NCBI GenBank assembly: GCA_964346535.1 | Contig: CAYFUN010000002.1 | Coordinates: forward strand, 43,904-107,903 | DNA from: Neofamilia sp964346535 | GTDB lineage: Bacteria > Bacillota > Clostridia > Tissierellales > Peptoniphilaceae | DNA length: 64,000 nucleotides | Direction: 5' to 3' | Shown here: piece after piece, positions 17,528-25,325 of the stretch | Layout of the letters: each line of letters opens with the position of its first letter | How positions within the stretch are numbered: the first letter of the stretch is position 1 | Made by a program: the position numbers and the translations under genes | The notes under the pieces: generated by a model | Database searches by the model: none | The model's input: only the letters and a program-made list of their open reading frames with translations | What the model was told of the DNA's origin: nothing

Positions 17528-17787
17528 ATTATTATTATAGCAGAGGATTTTTTCTTTTCTTTAAAAATTTACAGACCTTTTATAGACTTTTACATATTGT
17601 ATTTTTATTTTTTCACTGACAGAATTTTTTCCGCCTGAGAAATTTTGTCTTGACCTTGTATTTTTGGGTATTAATTAAACACAGAGCTTTAGTTTTTAAA
17701 AAATAAATCTTAAAGTAAAAAACTTTTTTCTATTTAGAACATAATAGCTCGGTAATCTTTTACCGAAAAGCAATAAAGGAGGATTTT

Positions 17788-18381
17788 ATGAAAAAAGGTG
17801 GAAGCAAATTTTTAATTATTTTAATTATTGTTGCAGTAATAGGATTTGGACTTTTTAATACCTACAACGGCCTAGTTGTAACAGAAGAAAAAGTCAACCA
17901 AGCCTATGCCGACTTACAAACTGCAGTCCAAAGAAGGGCTGACCTTATTCCTAACTTAGTTAACACAGTAAAGGGCTATGCGACTCACGAAGAAGAAACA
18001 CTAACAAGAATAACTGAAGCCAGGTCCAAGGTTACTAGCGCATCAAACCCTGAGGAACTTTCTGAGGCAAATGCAGAACTAACTAGGGCCTTAGGTGACA
18101 TCAACGTTGTTGTAGAAGCCTATCCTGAATTAAAGGCCAACCAAAACTTTATTCAACTTCAAGATGAACTTGCTGGAACAGAAAACAGAATTGCTGTAGC
18201 TAGAAAAGACTACAATGGAGTAGTTAATACTTATAACTCTCAAGTTAGAAGGTTCCCTACTTCTATTTTTGCAAAAATTTTAGGTTTCTCTCCTAAGGCT
18301 TACTTTGAAGCTGATCCAGGTTCTGAAAAAGCACCTACAGTTGACTTTGGTTATAGGCTTATAGAAAACTACCTAGGATAA
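17788..18381 (+). CDS. LemA family protein
   Basis: A 197-residue protein of usual LemA length. One N-terminal membrane helix (residues ~7-23) precedes a long helical domain with the family pattern R-R-A-D-L-I-P-N-L-V-N-T-V-K-G-Y and Y-N-x-x-V-R-R-F-P. AAAGGAGG lies 7 bases before the ATG. The next gene starts 4 bases after its stop and encodes a TPM protein, a very common partnership. Function of LemA is not established. Confidence 0.95.
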   Translation: MKKGGSKFLIILIIVAVIGFGLFNTYNGLVVTEEKVNQAYADLQTAVQRRADLIPNLVNTVKGYATHEEETLTRITEARSKVTSASNPEELSEANAELTRALGDINVVVEAYPELKANQNFIQLQDELAGTENRIAVARKDYNGVVNTYNSQVRRFPTSIFAKILGFSPKAYFEADPGSEKAPTVDFGYRLIENYLG

Positions 18382-18385
18382 GATC

Positions 18386-19222
18386 ATGAAGGATAAAACT
18401 TTTAAAAAGTTTATTCCTCTCTTATTAATTCTAGTATTTATTTTATCTACCCTGCCAGCCCAAGTCTTTGCCATAGACTTGCCTGACCCATCAAGAGAAT
18501 TTTTCTACTACGACCAAATGGGAGTTTTAAGTGAAGCTTCTAAGGAAGAAATGATGAAGACTAACATTGAACTTCAAGGAAAGACCAAGGCCCAAGTTGT
18601 TGTAGCAACTATTAATGACCTAGAAGGCTATCCAGTTGAAGACTATGCCTTAGAATTATTTAGAAAGTGGAAAATTGGAGATGGACAATTAAACAATGGC
18701 GCCCTTATTCTTTTAGCCAAGGAGCCAAGTACAGATAGGTATTCTATTTATATTACAACTGGCTATGGCCTTGAAGGAATATTAAACGATGGTAAGGTAG
18801 GTAGAATAATTGACGAGTATTTCTTGCCTCTAGTAGACAGAGACGACCTGGGAACTTTTGACCAGGCCTTAATGGAAACCTTTAGGGCCGTCATCTCTCA
18901 AGTCGCCTTAGAATACGATATAGAATTAGAGGGCAACTACCAAGATTATATTAATACTTTAAATAATCAAAGTGATGGAATAGACCTTTTTACCATTTTA
19001 ATATTGATAATACTAATAGCATTTTACCTAAACTTTTGGCGTGGACCTAGAGGTCCTAGAGGCAGAAGAAGGTATAAGAGAAGCTACTACGGAGGCTATA
19101 GGTCTCCAGGAAGTTTTGGCGGAGGATTTTCAGGTGGAGGTTCTTCATCTGGAGGCTTTGGCGGAGGATTTTCTGGCGGTGGCGGATCTTCTGGCGGCGG
19201 TGGAGCAGGTAGAAGTTTTTAA
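18386..19222 (+). CDS. TPM-domain protein with Gly-rich tail (YgcG-like)
   Basis: A 278-residue exported protein: signal peptide (cleavage near Q-V-F-A), a TPM domain (~28-175, with R-K-W-K-I-G, N-N-G-A-L-I-L and the G-Y-G-L-E-G motif), a membrane helix (~198-215), a short basic stretch, and a tail of about 45 residues made almost only of Gly and Ser with Phe. Family members sit at the membrane and some bind phosphate or metal. The partner is the LemA protein just upstream. A strong terminator follows. Confidence 0.92.
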   Translation: MKDKTFKKFIPLLLILVFILSTLPAQVFAIDLPDPSREFFYYDQMGVLSEASKEEMMKTNIELQGKTKAQVVVATINDLEGYPVEDYALELFRKWKIGDGQLNNGALILLAKEPSTDRYSIYITTGYGLEGILNDGKVGRIIDEYFLPLVDRDDLGTFDQALMETFRAVISQVALEYDIELEGNYQDYINTLNNQSDGIDLFTILILIILIAFYLNFWRGPRGPRGRRRYKRSYYGGYRSPGSFGGGFSGGGSSSGGFGGGFSGGGGSSGGGGAGRSF

Positions 19223-19226
19223 AGTC

Positions 19227-19259
19227 AAAGATTGGATGCAAAGTCCAATCTTTTTTTAT
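19227..19259 (+). terminator. Terminator of the lemA-TPM operon
   Basis: AAAGATTGGA (19227-19236) pairs with TCCAATCTTT (19244-19253), then T's. Confidence 0.92.
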
Positions 19260-19362
19260 TTTTAAATATCTATTAGAGAAAGTTTAGCTAGAAAAAATTT
19301 TCACAAAATTATTATCGATATTAATTATCACTTGTCTTATAATAGGCTTTAGGAGGAGTGAA

Positions 19363-19989
19363 ATGATTACTATAATAGAAAGAAATTTTAAGCTCTTATT
19401 ACAAGCAATTGAAGCTAAGGACCAAGACCAAATAGAAAAAATCTATAAGGCTCTAATAGAAAATAAAGACCAGGTCCAACAACTTACAATCATATCTAGT
19501 CTTAATACAATAACCTACTTACACTATAAAAAGTCTTTTGCCTTAAATGAAACTTGCATTGAAAAAGTCTACTCCACCAACCTAGCAAAAATTTCTAAGG
19601 GTCAAGTTGATCCACTGATTTTAGAAGACTACTACAGCTGTATTAGGACAAATAACCCAACTGAAAATGAATACATAAATACTGCTTTAGAATATATAAG
19701 GGAAAATCTGGACAAGGACCTTTCCCTAGACCTAGTAGCAGGCCAAGTTCATTTAAATAAAAATTATTTTTCCACTTTGTTTAAGAAGACAACAGGGTCT
19801 TGTTTTTGCAAGTATGTAAACTCTCTTAGGATAGAAAAGGCCAAAGACCTTTTAGGCACAAGCACCTACCCTCTTGATTATATTGCCCAAAAATGTGGCT
19901 ACAAGTCCCAAAGTCATTTTTCAACTACATTTTTAACCTACCAAGGAACTAGTCCTGGAAATTTTAGAAGACAATCTAGGTTAATATAA
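19363..19989 (+). CDS. AraC family transcriptional regulator
   Basis: A 208-residue protein. Residues ~105-205 form the double helix-turn-helix of AraC/XylS regulators (L-V-A-G-Q-V-H-L-N-K-N-Y-F-S, then I-A-Q-K-C-G-Y-K-S-Q-S-H-F). The first ~100 residues resemble the helical linker of YesN-type proteins rather than a sugar cupin. TATAAT lies at 19338-19343 and GGAGGAG before the ATG. No clear target gene adjoins it. Confidence 0.88.
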   Translation: MITIIERNFKLLLQAIEAKDQDQIEKIYKALIENKDQVQQLTIISSLNTITYLHYKKSFALNETCIEKVYSTNLAKISKGQVDPLILEDYYSCIRTNNPTENEYINTALEYIRENLDKDLSLDLVAGQVHLNKNYFSTLFKKTTGSCFCKYVNSLRIEKAKDLLGTSTYPLDYIAQKCGYKSQSHFSTTFLTYQGTSPGNFRRQSRLI

Positions 19990-20025
19990 AAAAGATGAGA
20001 TCAAAAAAATCTCATCTTTTTTTAT
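19988..20025. terminator. Bidirectional terminator
   Basis: AAAGATGAGAT (19991-20001) pairs with ATCTCATCTTT (20009-20019). T's lie on both strands; it serves the AraC-type gene and the convergent GrpB gene. Confidence 0.9.
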
Positions 20026-20567
20026 TTAAAGTTTTCTTTTTCCATTTGGGTGTACTTGTTTATAAAGTCAGATTTTCCTGCAATATAGTCTTCCCTGCTA
20101 GTTGGAAATTCTTCAGCCAGCTTTTCCTTTAAGGTCTCATAGTTTTTTGCCATTCTAGGATTTTTTCTAAGGGCATTGCGAAAATAAATTTCATCAATGT
20201 CTCCTGTCCTTCTAAGGTGGATGTGGAAAATTTGATCTTCGTCTCCGTCTTCTCTGTAACCTTTGTTTAAGGAAATCCTAGATTTTTCTGTTAGCATTTT
20301 CTTGTAGCCGCTTTTAACTAGGAGAAAGGCTAGGAAGTTCATGTCTTCGTCAGCTGGAACTTCAACTAGGATGTCAATTATGTCCCTGGCCTTTAAGTTT
20401 GGTACAGCAGTTGAGCCAATGTGGTGGATTTTATAAGACCTGGCTGCAAAAATATCTTTTAGTCTGTCCCTTTCTTCTTCATATAAGTTTGGCCAGTTGC
20501 CATTGGGATTTTTTATTTCAATGGGATAAGTCTTCCAAAGTTCATCAATTGTTAAGTCTTCTGTCAT
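20022..20567 (-). CDS. GrpB family protein (nucleotidyltransferase fold)
   Basis: A 181-residue protein of the UPF0157/GrpB family: H-H-I-G-S-T-A-V-P-N-L-K-A-R-D-I-I-D, the GS..D.D nucleotidyltransferase-like core, then H-I-H-L-R. It is often found alone and its substrate is not established. It should not be confused with the chaperone GrpE. Transcribed alone, leftward. Confidence 0.9.
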   Translation of the reverse strand: MTEDLTIDELWKTYPIEIKNPNGNWPNLYEEERDRLKDIFAARSYKIHHIGSTAVPNLKARDIIDILVEVPADEDMNFLAFLLVKSGYKKMLTEKSRISLNKGYREDGDEDQIFHIHLRRTGDIDEIYFRNALRKNPRMAKNYETLKEKLAEEFPTSREDYIAGKSDFINKYTQMEKENFK

Positions 20568-20744
20568 ATTATCTCTTCCTTTTATTATGGTCTCCTTCTA
20601 TTATAGTAAATATTTTACTTTATTTAAAGGTCTTTAGGCCCAAGGCTTTAAGAAGTTTTGTTGAAAGTTTTTTTATTGCCTGGCAAATAAAAATTTATAG
20701 TCTTATAATCAAAGGGTAGTACTTTATTATACAAGGAGGTAAGT

Positions 20745-21656
20745 ATGTACGATTTAATTATTGTCGGCGGCGGACCAGCAGGAGTATCTACAGCAATTTA
20801 TGCTCTTTCAAGAGGTCTCAAAACCCTATTAATAGAAAAAAATAAAATTGGTGGCATGATTGGAAATATTTCTACAGTCACCCACTACACAGGACTTATA
20901 GAAAATGAAACTGGCAAGTCCTTTGCCAAGAGAATGGCTGACCAAGTTTCATCCTATGGCCTAGAAGTTGTTTACGAAGAAGTTGTTGAAACTGACCTAA
21001 AGGCTTCCGAAAAAATTGTTAAGACTAAAGACAAAACTTATAAGGCCAAGGCCCTAGTTCTTGCCAACGGAACAAGTCCAAAAAAATTAGGCTTAAGTAA
21101 TGAAGATAAATTTACTAAGAAGGGCCTATATCAAAACGCCCAAAATGACCATGATTATTACAAGGACAAGGTAGTCGTTGTAGTTGGAGGATCTGACGGA
21201 GCTTGTAAGGAAGCAATTTATCTTTCAAACTTTGCATCTGAGGTCCACCTAATCCACCACGGAGATTTTTTAGGCACAGTTAAAGAATTTAAAACTATAA
21301 TCGAAAGCAAGGATAATATAAAGGTCCACCTATCCTCATCTGTAAAGGCAGTAGACGGAGACCAAAGGGTTAACAAGGTTATTTTAGCAAATTCTCAAAC
21401 TGGTAAAGACGAAGAAATTTCTGCCGATGAAATCGGAGTCTTTGTCCATATTGGAGCAAATCCAAATGTCTCTATAGCCGACCAAGTTGAAAAAGAAAAT
21501 GGATACTTTAAAACTGACGACTGGTGTCAAACTAATATTCCAGGAGTCTTTGCAGTAGGCGACGTTAGAAACACAAATGTCCGCCAAGTTTCTACAGCAG
21601 TTGCTGATGGAACTAGGGCTGCAATAAAGGCCACAGAATATATTAAATCTCTATAA
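20745..21656 (+). CDS. Thioredoxin-reductase-like flavoprotein without the catalytic cysteines
   Basis: A 303-residue pyridine-nucleotide/FAD oxidoreductase of TrxB size and layout. The FAD motif is GGGPAG (residues 8-13), the NAD(P)H motif GGSDGA (148-153), and the C-terminal FAD motif V-F-A-V-G-D-V-R. At the place of the TrxB CATCD motif it has N-A-Q-N-D (131-135), so both redox cysteines are Asn and it cannot reduce thioredoxin the usual way. It may be an NAD(P)H:electron-acceptor or ferredoxin oxidoreductase. AAGGAGG precedes the ATG; no operon partner. Confidence 0.88.
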   Translation: MYDLIIVGGGPAGVSTAIYALSRGLKTLLIEKNKIGGMIGNISTVTHYTGLIENETGKSFAKRMADQVSSYGLEVVYEEVVETDLKASEKIVKTKDKTYKAKALVLANGTSPKKLGLSNEDKFTKKGLYQNAQNDHDYYKDKVVVVVGGSDGACKEAIYLSNFASEVHLIHHGDFLGTVKEFKTIIESKDNIKVHLSSSVKAVDGDQRVNKVILANSQTGKDEEISADEIGVFVHIGANPNVSIADQVEKENGYFKTDDWCQTNIPGVFAVGDVRNTNVRQVSTAVADGTRAAIKATEYIKSL

Positions 21657-21663
21657 AAAAATT

Positions 21664-21793
21664 AGGCTTTTAAGAATATTNNNNNNNNNNNNNNNNNNNN
21701 NNNNNNNNNNNNNNNNNNNNNNNNNNNNNNNNNNNNNNNNNNNNNNNNNNNNNNNNNNNNNNNNNNNNNNNNNNNNNNNNTTCTTAAGAGCCT
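21664..21793. terminator. Terminator hairpin split by an assembly gap
   Basis: Left arm AGGCTTTTAAGAA (21664-21676) and right arm TTCTTAAGAGCCT (21781-21793) are reverse complements except for one base. A's lie before and T's after. If the gap has no real length, this is a normal bidirectional terminator. Confidence 0.65.
21681..21780. other. Assembly gap (100 N)
   Basis: Exactly 100 N, a placeholder length. It lies inside a terminator palindrome between convergent genes, so probably little or no sequence is missing. Confidence 0.95.
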
Positions 21794-22344
21794 TTTTTTT
21801 GATAAAGAATTTTTTTGTTATTGTAGGCCTCAATGGCCTCATAGCGATTCTTTACTTGCATAGACTTGTAAATCCTAGACAAGTTATTTTTTATAGTCTT
21901 TTCACTTAGGTAAAGTTTTTTTCCAATTTCCTTGTTAGAAAGGCCCTGGGCCAGTAAAAATAAAATTGACCTGTCCCTGTCTTCTAAAAGTAAAGTCTCT
22001 TCAGCTTTTTCTTCTACTATAAAGAGCTTTTTTAAGTCTCTTACAGGAGAGTCTGCTCCAATGAGATTAATAAAATCAGGCAGCCTGCCTAGGTCTTTAT
22101 TTTCTAAATCAAAAGTAATTAAAATTAAAAGCTTGTCTAAGGTCTTTAAGTTTCTAATTTTACTTCTATAGTCTAAATAATATTTATAGTCAAAGACCAA
22201 AATATCTAGGTCTTCGTAGAGGACATAGTCCATGTCATAGGAGCCTATTAGTAAGTGGCCACAGTCACTGTCTAAAAAACTTTGGCAGAGGCTGTACATG
22301 GCCTGGCCCCTAAGTTGAGATGACGATACTACAGCATATTTCAT
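21784..22344 (-). CDS. LuxR-type regulator with degenerate receiver-like domain
   Basis: A 186-residue protein. The C-terminus (~118-180) is a clear LuxR helix-turn-helix (I-L-F-L-L-A-Q-G-L-S-N-K-E-I-G, then L-S-E-K-T-I-K-N-N-L-S-R-I-Y). The N-terminus resembles a shortened response-regulator receiver: D52 in L-V-F-D fits the phospho-acceptor position, but the acidic pair near residue 7 is Ser-Ser. Phosphorylation is therefore doubtful. It starts 3 bases after the lacI-like stop and is co-transcribed with it. Confidence 0.8.
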   Translation of the reverse strand: MKYAVVSSSQLRGQAMYSLCQSFLDSDCGHLLIGSYDMDYVLYEDLDILVFDYKYYLDYRSKIRNLKTLDKLLILITFDLENKDLGRLPDFINLIGADSPVRDLKKLFIVEEKAEETLLLEDRDRSILFLLAQGLSNKEIGKKLYLSEKTIKNNLSRIYKSMQVKNRYEAIEAYNNKKILYQKKGS

Positions 22345-22347
22345 AGG

Positions 22348-23355
22348 TTAAAGTTTTTTGACACTTTCTCTTTCTATTATTTGATAAGGCAAAATTAATT
22401 TTTCCTTAGGCATTATACTTTCGCCTTTAATGGCCTTAATAATAGTTCTAACAGAAACTGCTCCGTAGTCGTAAAGAGGTTCTTTTACTGTTGTAAGCTT
22501 TGGCCTATAAAGGTCTGCCATGGTAATGTCTCCCATGCCTGTAACAGATACGTCTTCAGGAACTTGGATTCCATTGTCCTTGAGCATATTAATAACCCTA
22601 ATGGCCCCTTCATCTGAGAAAACTGCAAGGGCAGTAGTTCCATTTTTTACACTTGCCAAAATTGAATCTTTTACATCTAAAAATCCTTCTTCAGAATCTT
22701 CACTTAGGGCTAGGATCTCTCCTTTAAGACCTGCTTCCTTCATGGCTTCCATATAGCCCTTTTCTCTAAAACGTTCAACTGTTGCCTCTAGGTCTTTTTT
22801 ATTGCCTAAATAAGTTATCTTTTCGTGGCCCATAGAAATTAAATACTCAATTAGAGCCTTGGTAGATTCGATATTGTCTATAGTTGTTGTAGAAATTTCG
22901 TCGTTTCTATAATACCTATTTAAGTAGGCAACTGGTACCTTTAGGCTTTTTAAATACTGGATCCTTTCCTTGTTGTCAGATTCAGTAATTACAATTATTC
23001 CCTCAACTTGTTTTTGTAAAAATAGTTTCATGTATTTGTTTTCTATTTCAGGGTCGCCATAGGTAGAAGAAACTAAAATATCGTACTTGTACATTCTCGC
23101 AACTTCTTCTACTCCTCTTAAAACTTGGGACACAAAAGATAAGCCAAAGTCTTCAACTATAACTCCAATAATGTTTGACTTTCTAGTTACTAGACTTCTG
23201 GCTATTTCGTTTGGTTCATATTGTAATACTTCTATGGCATGTAAAACTCTTCTTCTCGCATCTGGACTTACTGGCTTCGAATCATTTACAACCCTAGAAA
23301 CTGTAGATATAGAAACATTGGCCATTTTTGCAACGTCTTTAATTGTTGCTACCAT
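22348..23355 (-). CDS. LacI family transcriptional repressor
   Basis: A 335-residue LacI/GalR protein. N-terminal helix-turn-helix T-I-K-D-V-A-K-M-A-N-V-S-I-S-T-V-S-R-V-V-N, then a periplasmic-binding-like effector domain. Start 23355 is fixed by GGAGGTGG; the longer reading from 23439 would run through its own promoter. Two dyads overlap or follow that promoter, so autorepression is likely. The effector is unknown, probably a sugar. Co-transcribed with the LuxR-type gene. Confidence 0.93.
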   Translation of the reverse strand: MVATIKDVAKMANVSISTVSRVVNDSKPVSPDARRRVLHAIEVLQYEPNEIARSLVTRKSNIIGVIVEDFGLSFVSQVLRGVEEVARMYKYDILVSSTYGDPEIENKYMKLFLQKQVEGIIVITESDNKERIQYLKSLKVPVAYLNRYYRNDEISTTTIDNIESTKALIEYLISMGHEKITYLGNKKDLEATVERFREKGYMEAMKEAGLKGEILALSEDSEEGFLDVKDSILASVKNGTTALAVFSDEGAIRVINMLKDNGIQVPEDVSVTGMGDITMADLYRPKLTTVKEPLYDYGAVSVRTIIKAIKGESIMPKEKLILPYQIIERESVKKL

Positions 23356-23376
23356 TTTACCACCTCCAAGTGATTT

Positions 23377-23396
23377 ATATTCATTCTTATGAATAT
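23377..23396. promoter_or_regulatory. Perfect dyad downstream of the lacI-like promoter (operator 1)
   Basis: ATATTCAT-N4-ATGAATAT, 8-bp arms, between the -10 and the start codon. Confidence 0.55.
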
Positions 23397-23408
23397 GTTT
23401 TCCTATTA

Positions 23409-23421
23409 TCATTATGAATGA
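23409..23421. promoter_or_regulatory. Dyad over the -10 of the lacI-like promoter (operator 2)
   Basis: TCATT-N3-AATGA, sharing the TCAT/ATGA core of the first dyad and covering the -10 box. Confidence 0.45.
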
Positions 23422-23439
23422 AGAAAATATCTTTGTCAA
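23411..23439 (-). promoter_or_regulatory. Promoter of the lacI-luxR operon
   Basis: Minus strand: -35 TTGACA (23439-23434), 17-base spacer, -10 CATAAT (23416-23411). Confidence 0.78.
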
Positions 23440-23506
23440 TTAATAAATAGAAGTTTTTTTAATTTTTAGGAAAATTTTTCCCAAAGTATTTCCTGAAATT
23501 TTTTTC

Positions 23507-23545
23507 AAGAAAAAAGCCTGAGAATTTTTTATCTCAGGCTTGATT
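23507..23545 (-). terminator. Terminator of the ABC-F gene
   Basis: AAGCCTGAGA (23514-23523) pairs with TCTCAGGCTT (23532-23541). The minus strand ends in T's. Confidence 0.88.
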
Positions 23546-23549
23546 TATT

Positions 23550-25148
23550 TTATTTTTCTTCCTTATAATACTTGTCTATATAGTCTTCGTAAGAAATTTC
23601 TTCGTCCCTATAAGTTCCATCTTCAAATATTTCTATTATCCTATTGGCAACTGTAAAGATAATTTGCGTGTCGTGAGAGGTGAAGAGAATATTTCCCTTG
23701 TAGGCTTCAAGTCCCTTGTTAACAGCTTCTATTGACTCAAGGTCCAAGTGGTTGGTAAGTTGGTCGAAGATTAAAAGATTTGACGGCTCAACCATCATCT
23801 TTAAAAACATCATCCTAACTCTTTCTCCCCCAGAAAGAACATTGGCCTTTTTTAGAGCCTCGTCACCTGAGAAAAGCATTTTGCCAAGATAGCCTCTCAT
23901 TTCAATTTCAGATTGTTCTTCTGAATACTGTCTCATCCAGTCAATTAAATTTAAGTCCACGTCTTTGAAAAATTCGTTGTTGTCCTTAGGAAAGTAGTCC
24001 TTAGTAATAGTTTGACCAAATTTAAAGGACCCTTCATAGTCATTTGAGTGGCCAGTTATAACTTCAAAAAACTTTGTTATAGCTAGGTCGTTGCCTATAA
24101 AGGCGATCTTGTCGTTTTTATTTACTATAAAGGACATAGAGTCAATTAATTTTTTGTCTCCGTCTTTTAGGCTCAGGTTTTCTACAATTAAAATGTCGTT
24201 ACCTGGCTCTCTTGAAAGTGGAAAGCCAACGAAAGGATACCTTCTAGTTGATGGCTTAATGTCATCTAGGGTAATTTTTTCAAGTAACTTTCTCCTTGAA
24301 GTTGCCTGTCTGGCCTTAGACTTGTTGGCTGAGAACCTGGCAATAAATTCTTTAAGTTCTTTGGCTTTTTCTTCATTTTTCTTGTTTTGTTCCTTGGCCA
24401 TTTTTAAGGCTAGCTGAGAAGACTCGTACCAAAAGTCGTAGTTGCCAACGAAAAGAGAAATTTTTCCATAGTCAACGTCAACTGTCATTGTACAAACTTC
24501 ATTTAAGAAATACCTGTCGTGGGAAACAACTATAACAATGCCAGGAAAGTCCATTAAAAAGTCCTGGAGCCAAAGAACTGCCTTAATGTCTAAGCCGTTA
24601 GTAGGCTCGTCTAAAAGTAAGACGTCAGGGTTGTCAAAAAGGGCTTGGGCTAGAAGGACTTTAATTTTGTCTGCCTCTTTTAAGTCTGCCATTAGCATAT
24701 AGTGTTTGGAAATGTCAACGCCTAGGCCTTGAAGAAGGGTTGCTGCTTCTGCTTCTGCTTCGTAGCCACCCATTTCTGCAAAGTCTGCCTCTAGTTGGGC
24801 TGCCCTCATGCCGTCTTCATCTGAAAAGTCTGCCTTCATATAGATGGCTTCTTTTTCCTTGCTAATGTCATAAAGTTTTTTGTTGCCCATTATTACAACG
24901 TCTAAGACTACTTGGTCTTCAAAGGCGTAGTGGTCTTGGTTTAGCTTGGACATACGGGCGTTTTTGTCCATAGTTACTGATCCCTTGGTTGGTTCTTTTT
25001 CACCTGCAAGGATTTTTAAAAAAGTTGTCTTTCCTGCCCCATTGGCTCCTATAATTCCGTAGCAGTTGCCTGGAGTAAAAACTAAATCTACATCTTCAAA
25101 TAGTTTTTTGTCTGGAAAGATCATTGAAACATTGTTTACTTGTAACAT
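23550..25148 (-). CDS. ABC-F family ATPase (YbiT/YkpA-type)
   Basis: A 532-residue soluble protein with two ATPase domains and no membrane segment. The linker contains R-F-S-A-N-K-S-K-A-R-Q-A-T-S-R, typical of the YbiT group that acts on ribosomes. Domain 1 has Walker A GANGAGKTT (residues 34-42) and Walker B LLLDEPTN (E181). Domain 2 is altered: Walker A reads GNDLAITK (352-359) and the catalytic Glu is Gln (FDQLTN, Q463), while the signature LSGGERVR is intact. Probably one active ATP site. Monocistronic. Confidence 0.92.
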   Translation of the reverse strand: MLQVNNVSMIFPDKKLFEDVDLVFTPGNCYGIIGANGAGKTTFLKILAGEKEPTKGSVTMDKNARMSKLNQDHYAFEDQVVLDVVIMGNKKLYDISKEKEAIYMKADFSDEDGMRAAQLEADFAEMGGYEAEAEAATLLQGLGVDISKHYMLMADLKEADKIKVLLAQALFDNPDVLLLDEPTNGLDIKAVLWLQDFLMDFPGIVIVVSHDRYFLNEVCTMTVDVDYGKISLFVGNYDFWYESSQLALKMAKEQNKKNEEKAKELKEFIARFSANKSKARQATSRRKLLEKITLDDIKPSTRRYPFVGFPLSREPGNDILIVENLSLKDGDKKLIDSMSFIVNKNDKIAFIGNDLAITKFFEVITGHSNDYEGSFKFGQTITKDYFPKDNNEFFKDVDLNLIDWMRQYSEEQSEIEMRGYLGKMLFSGDEALKKANVLSGGERVRMMFLKMMVEPSNLLIFDQLTNHLDLESIEAVNKGLEAYKGNILFTSHDTQIIFTVANRIIEIFEDGTYRDEEISYEDYIDKYYKEEK

Positions 25149-25325
25149 TTATTCCTCCAAATTATTAAGATCTCATTTTAACTTTTAACATTATATCAGA
25201 TAATAATTAAAATAAGAAAGTTATTTAAATTTTTCTCTTTCTTAAATTTTATATGGGCATCTTGTGAAAAAATGGGTATAGTTATCTTATAAGTGTATTA
25301 CATTTAAATTTATAGGAGGTTATGT

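Larger units (their letters stand above)
17378..17787. other. Intergenic region before the lemA-like gene
   Basis: Two terminators, the Fur-family box, an AT-rich stretch with no credible open frame, and a short perfect hairpin (CGGTAA 17750-17755 with TTACCG 17760-17765) just ahead of the ribosome binding site. The promoter of the lemA-like gene is not clear to me. Confidence 0.55.

Noticed and set aside
19110..19215. Short repeats as a possible CRISPR array
   Set aside because: They are in-frame Gly/Ser codons of the TPM protein tail, without spacers of constant length.
23356..23439. N-terminal extension of the LacI-type protein
   Set aside because: It would begin at the -35 box of the gene's own promoter. 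GGAGGTGG marks the start at 23355.
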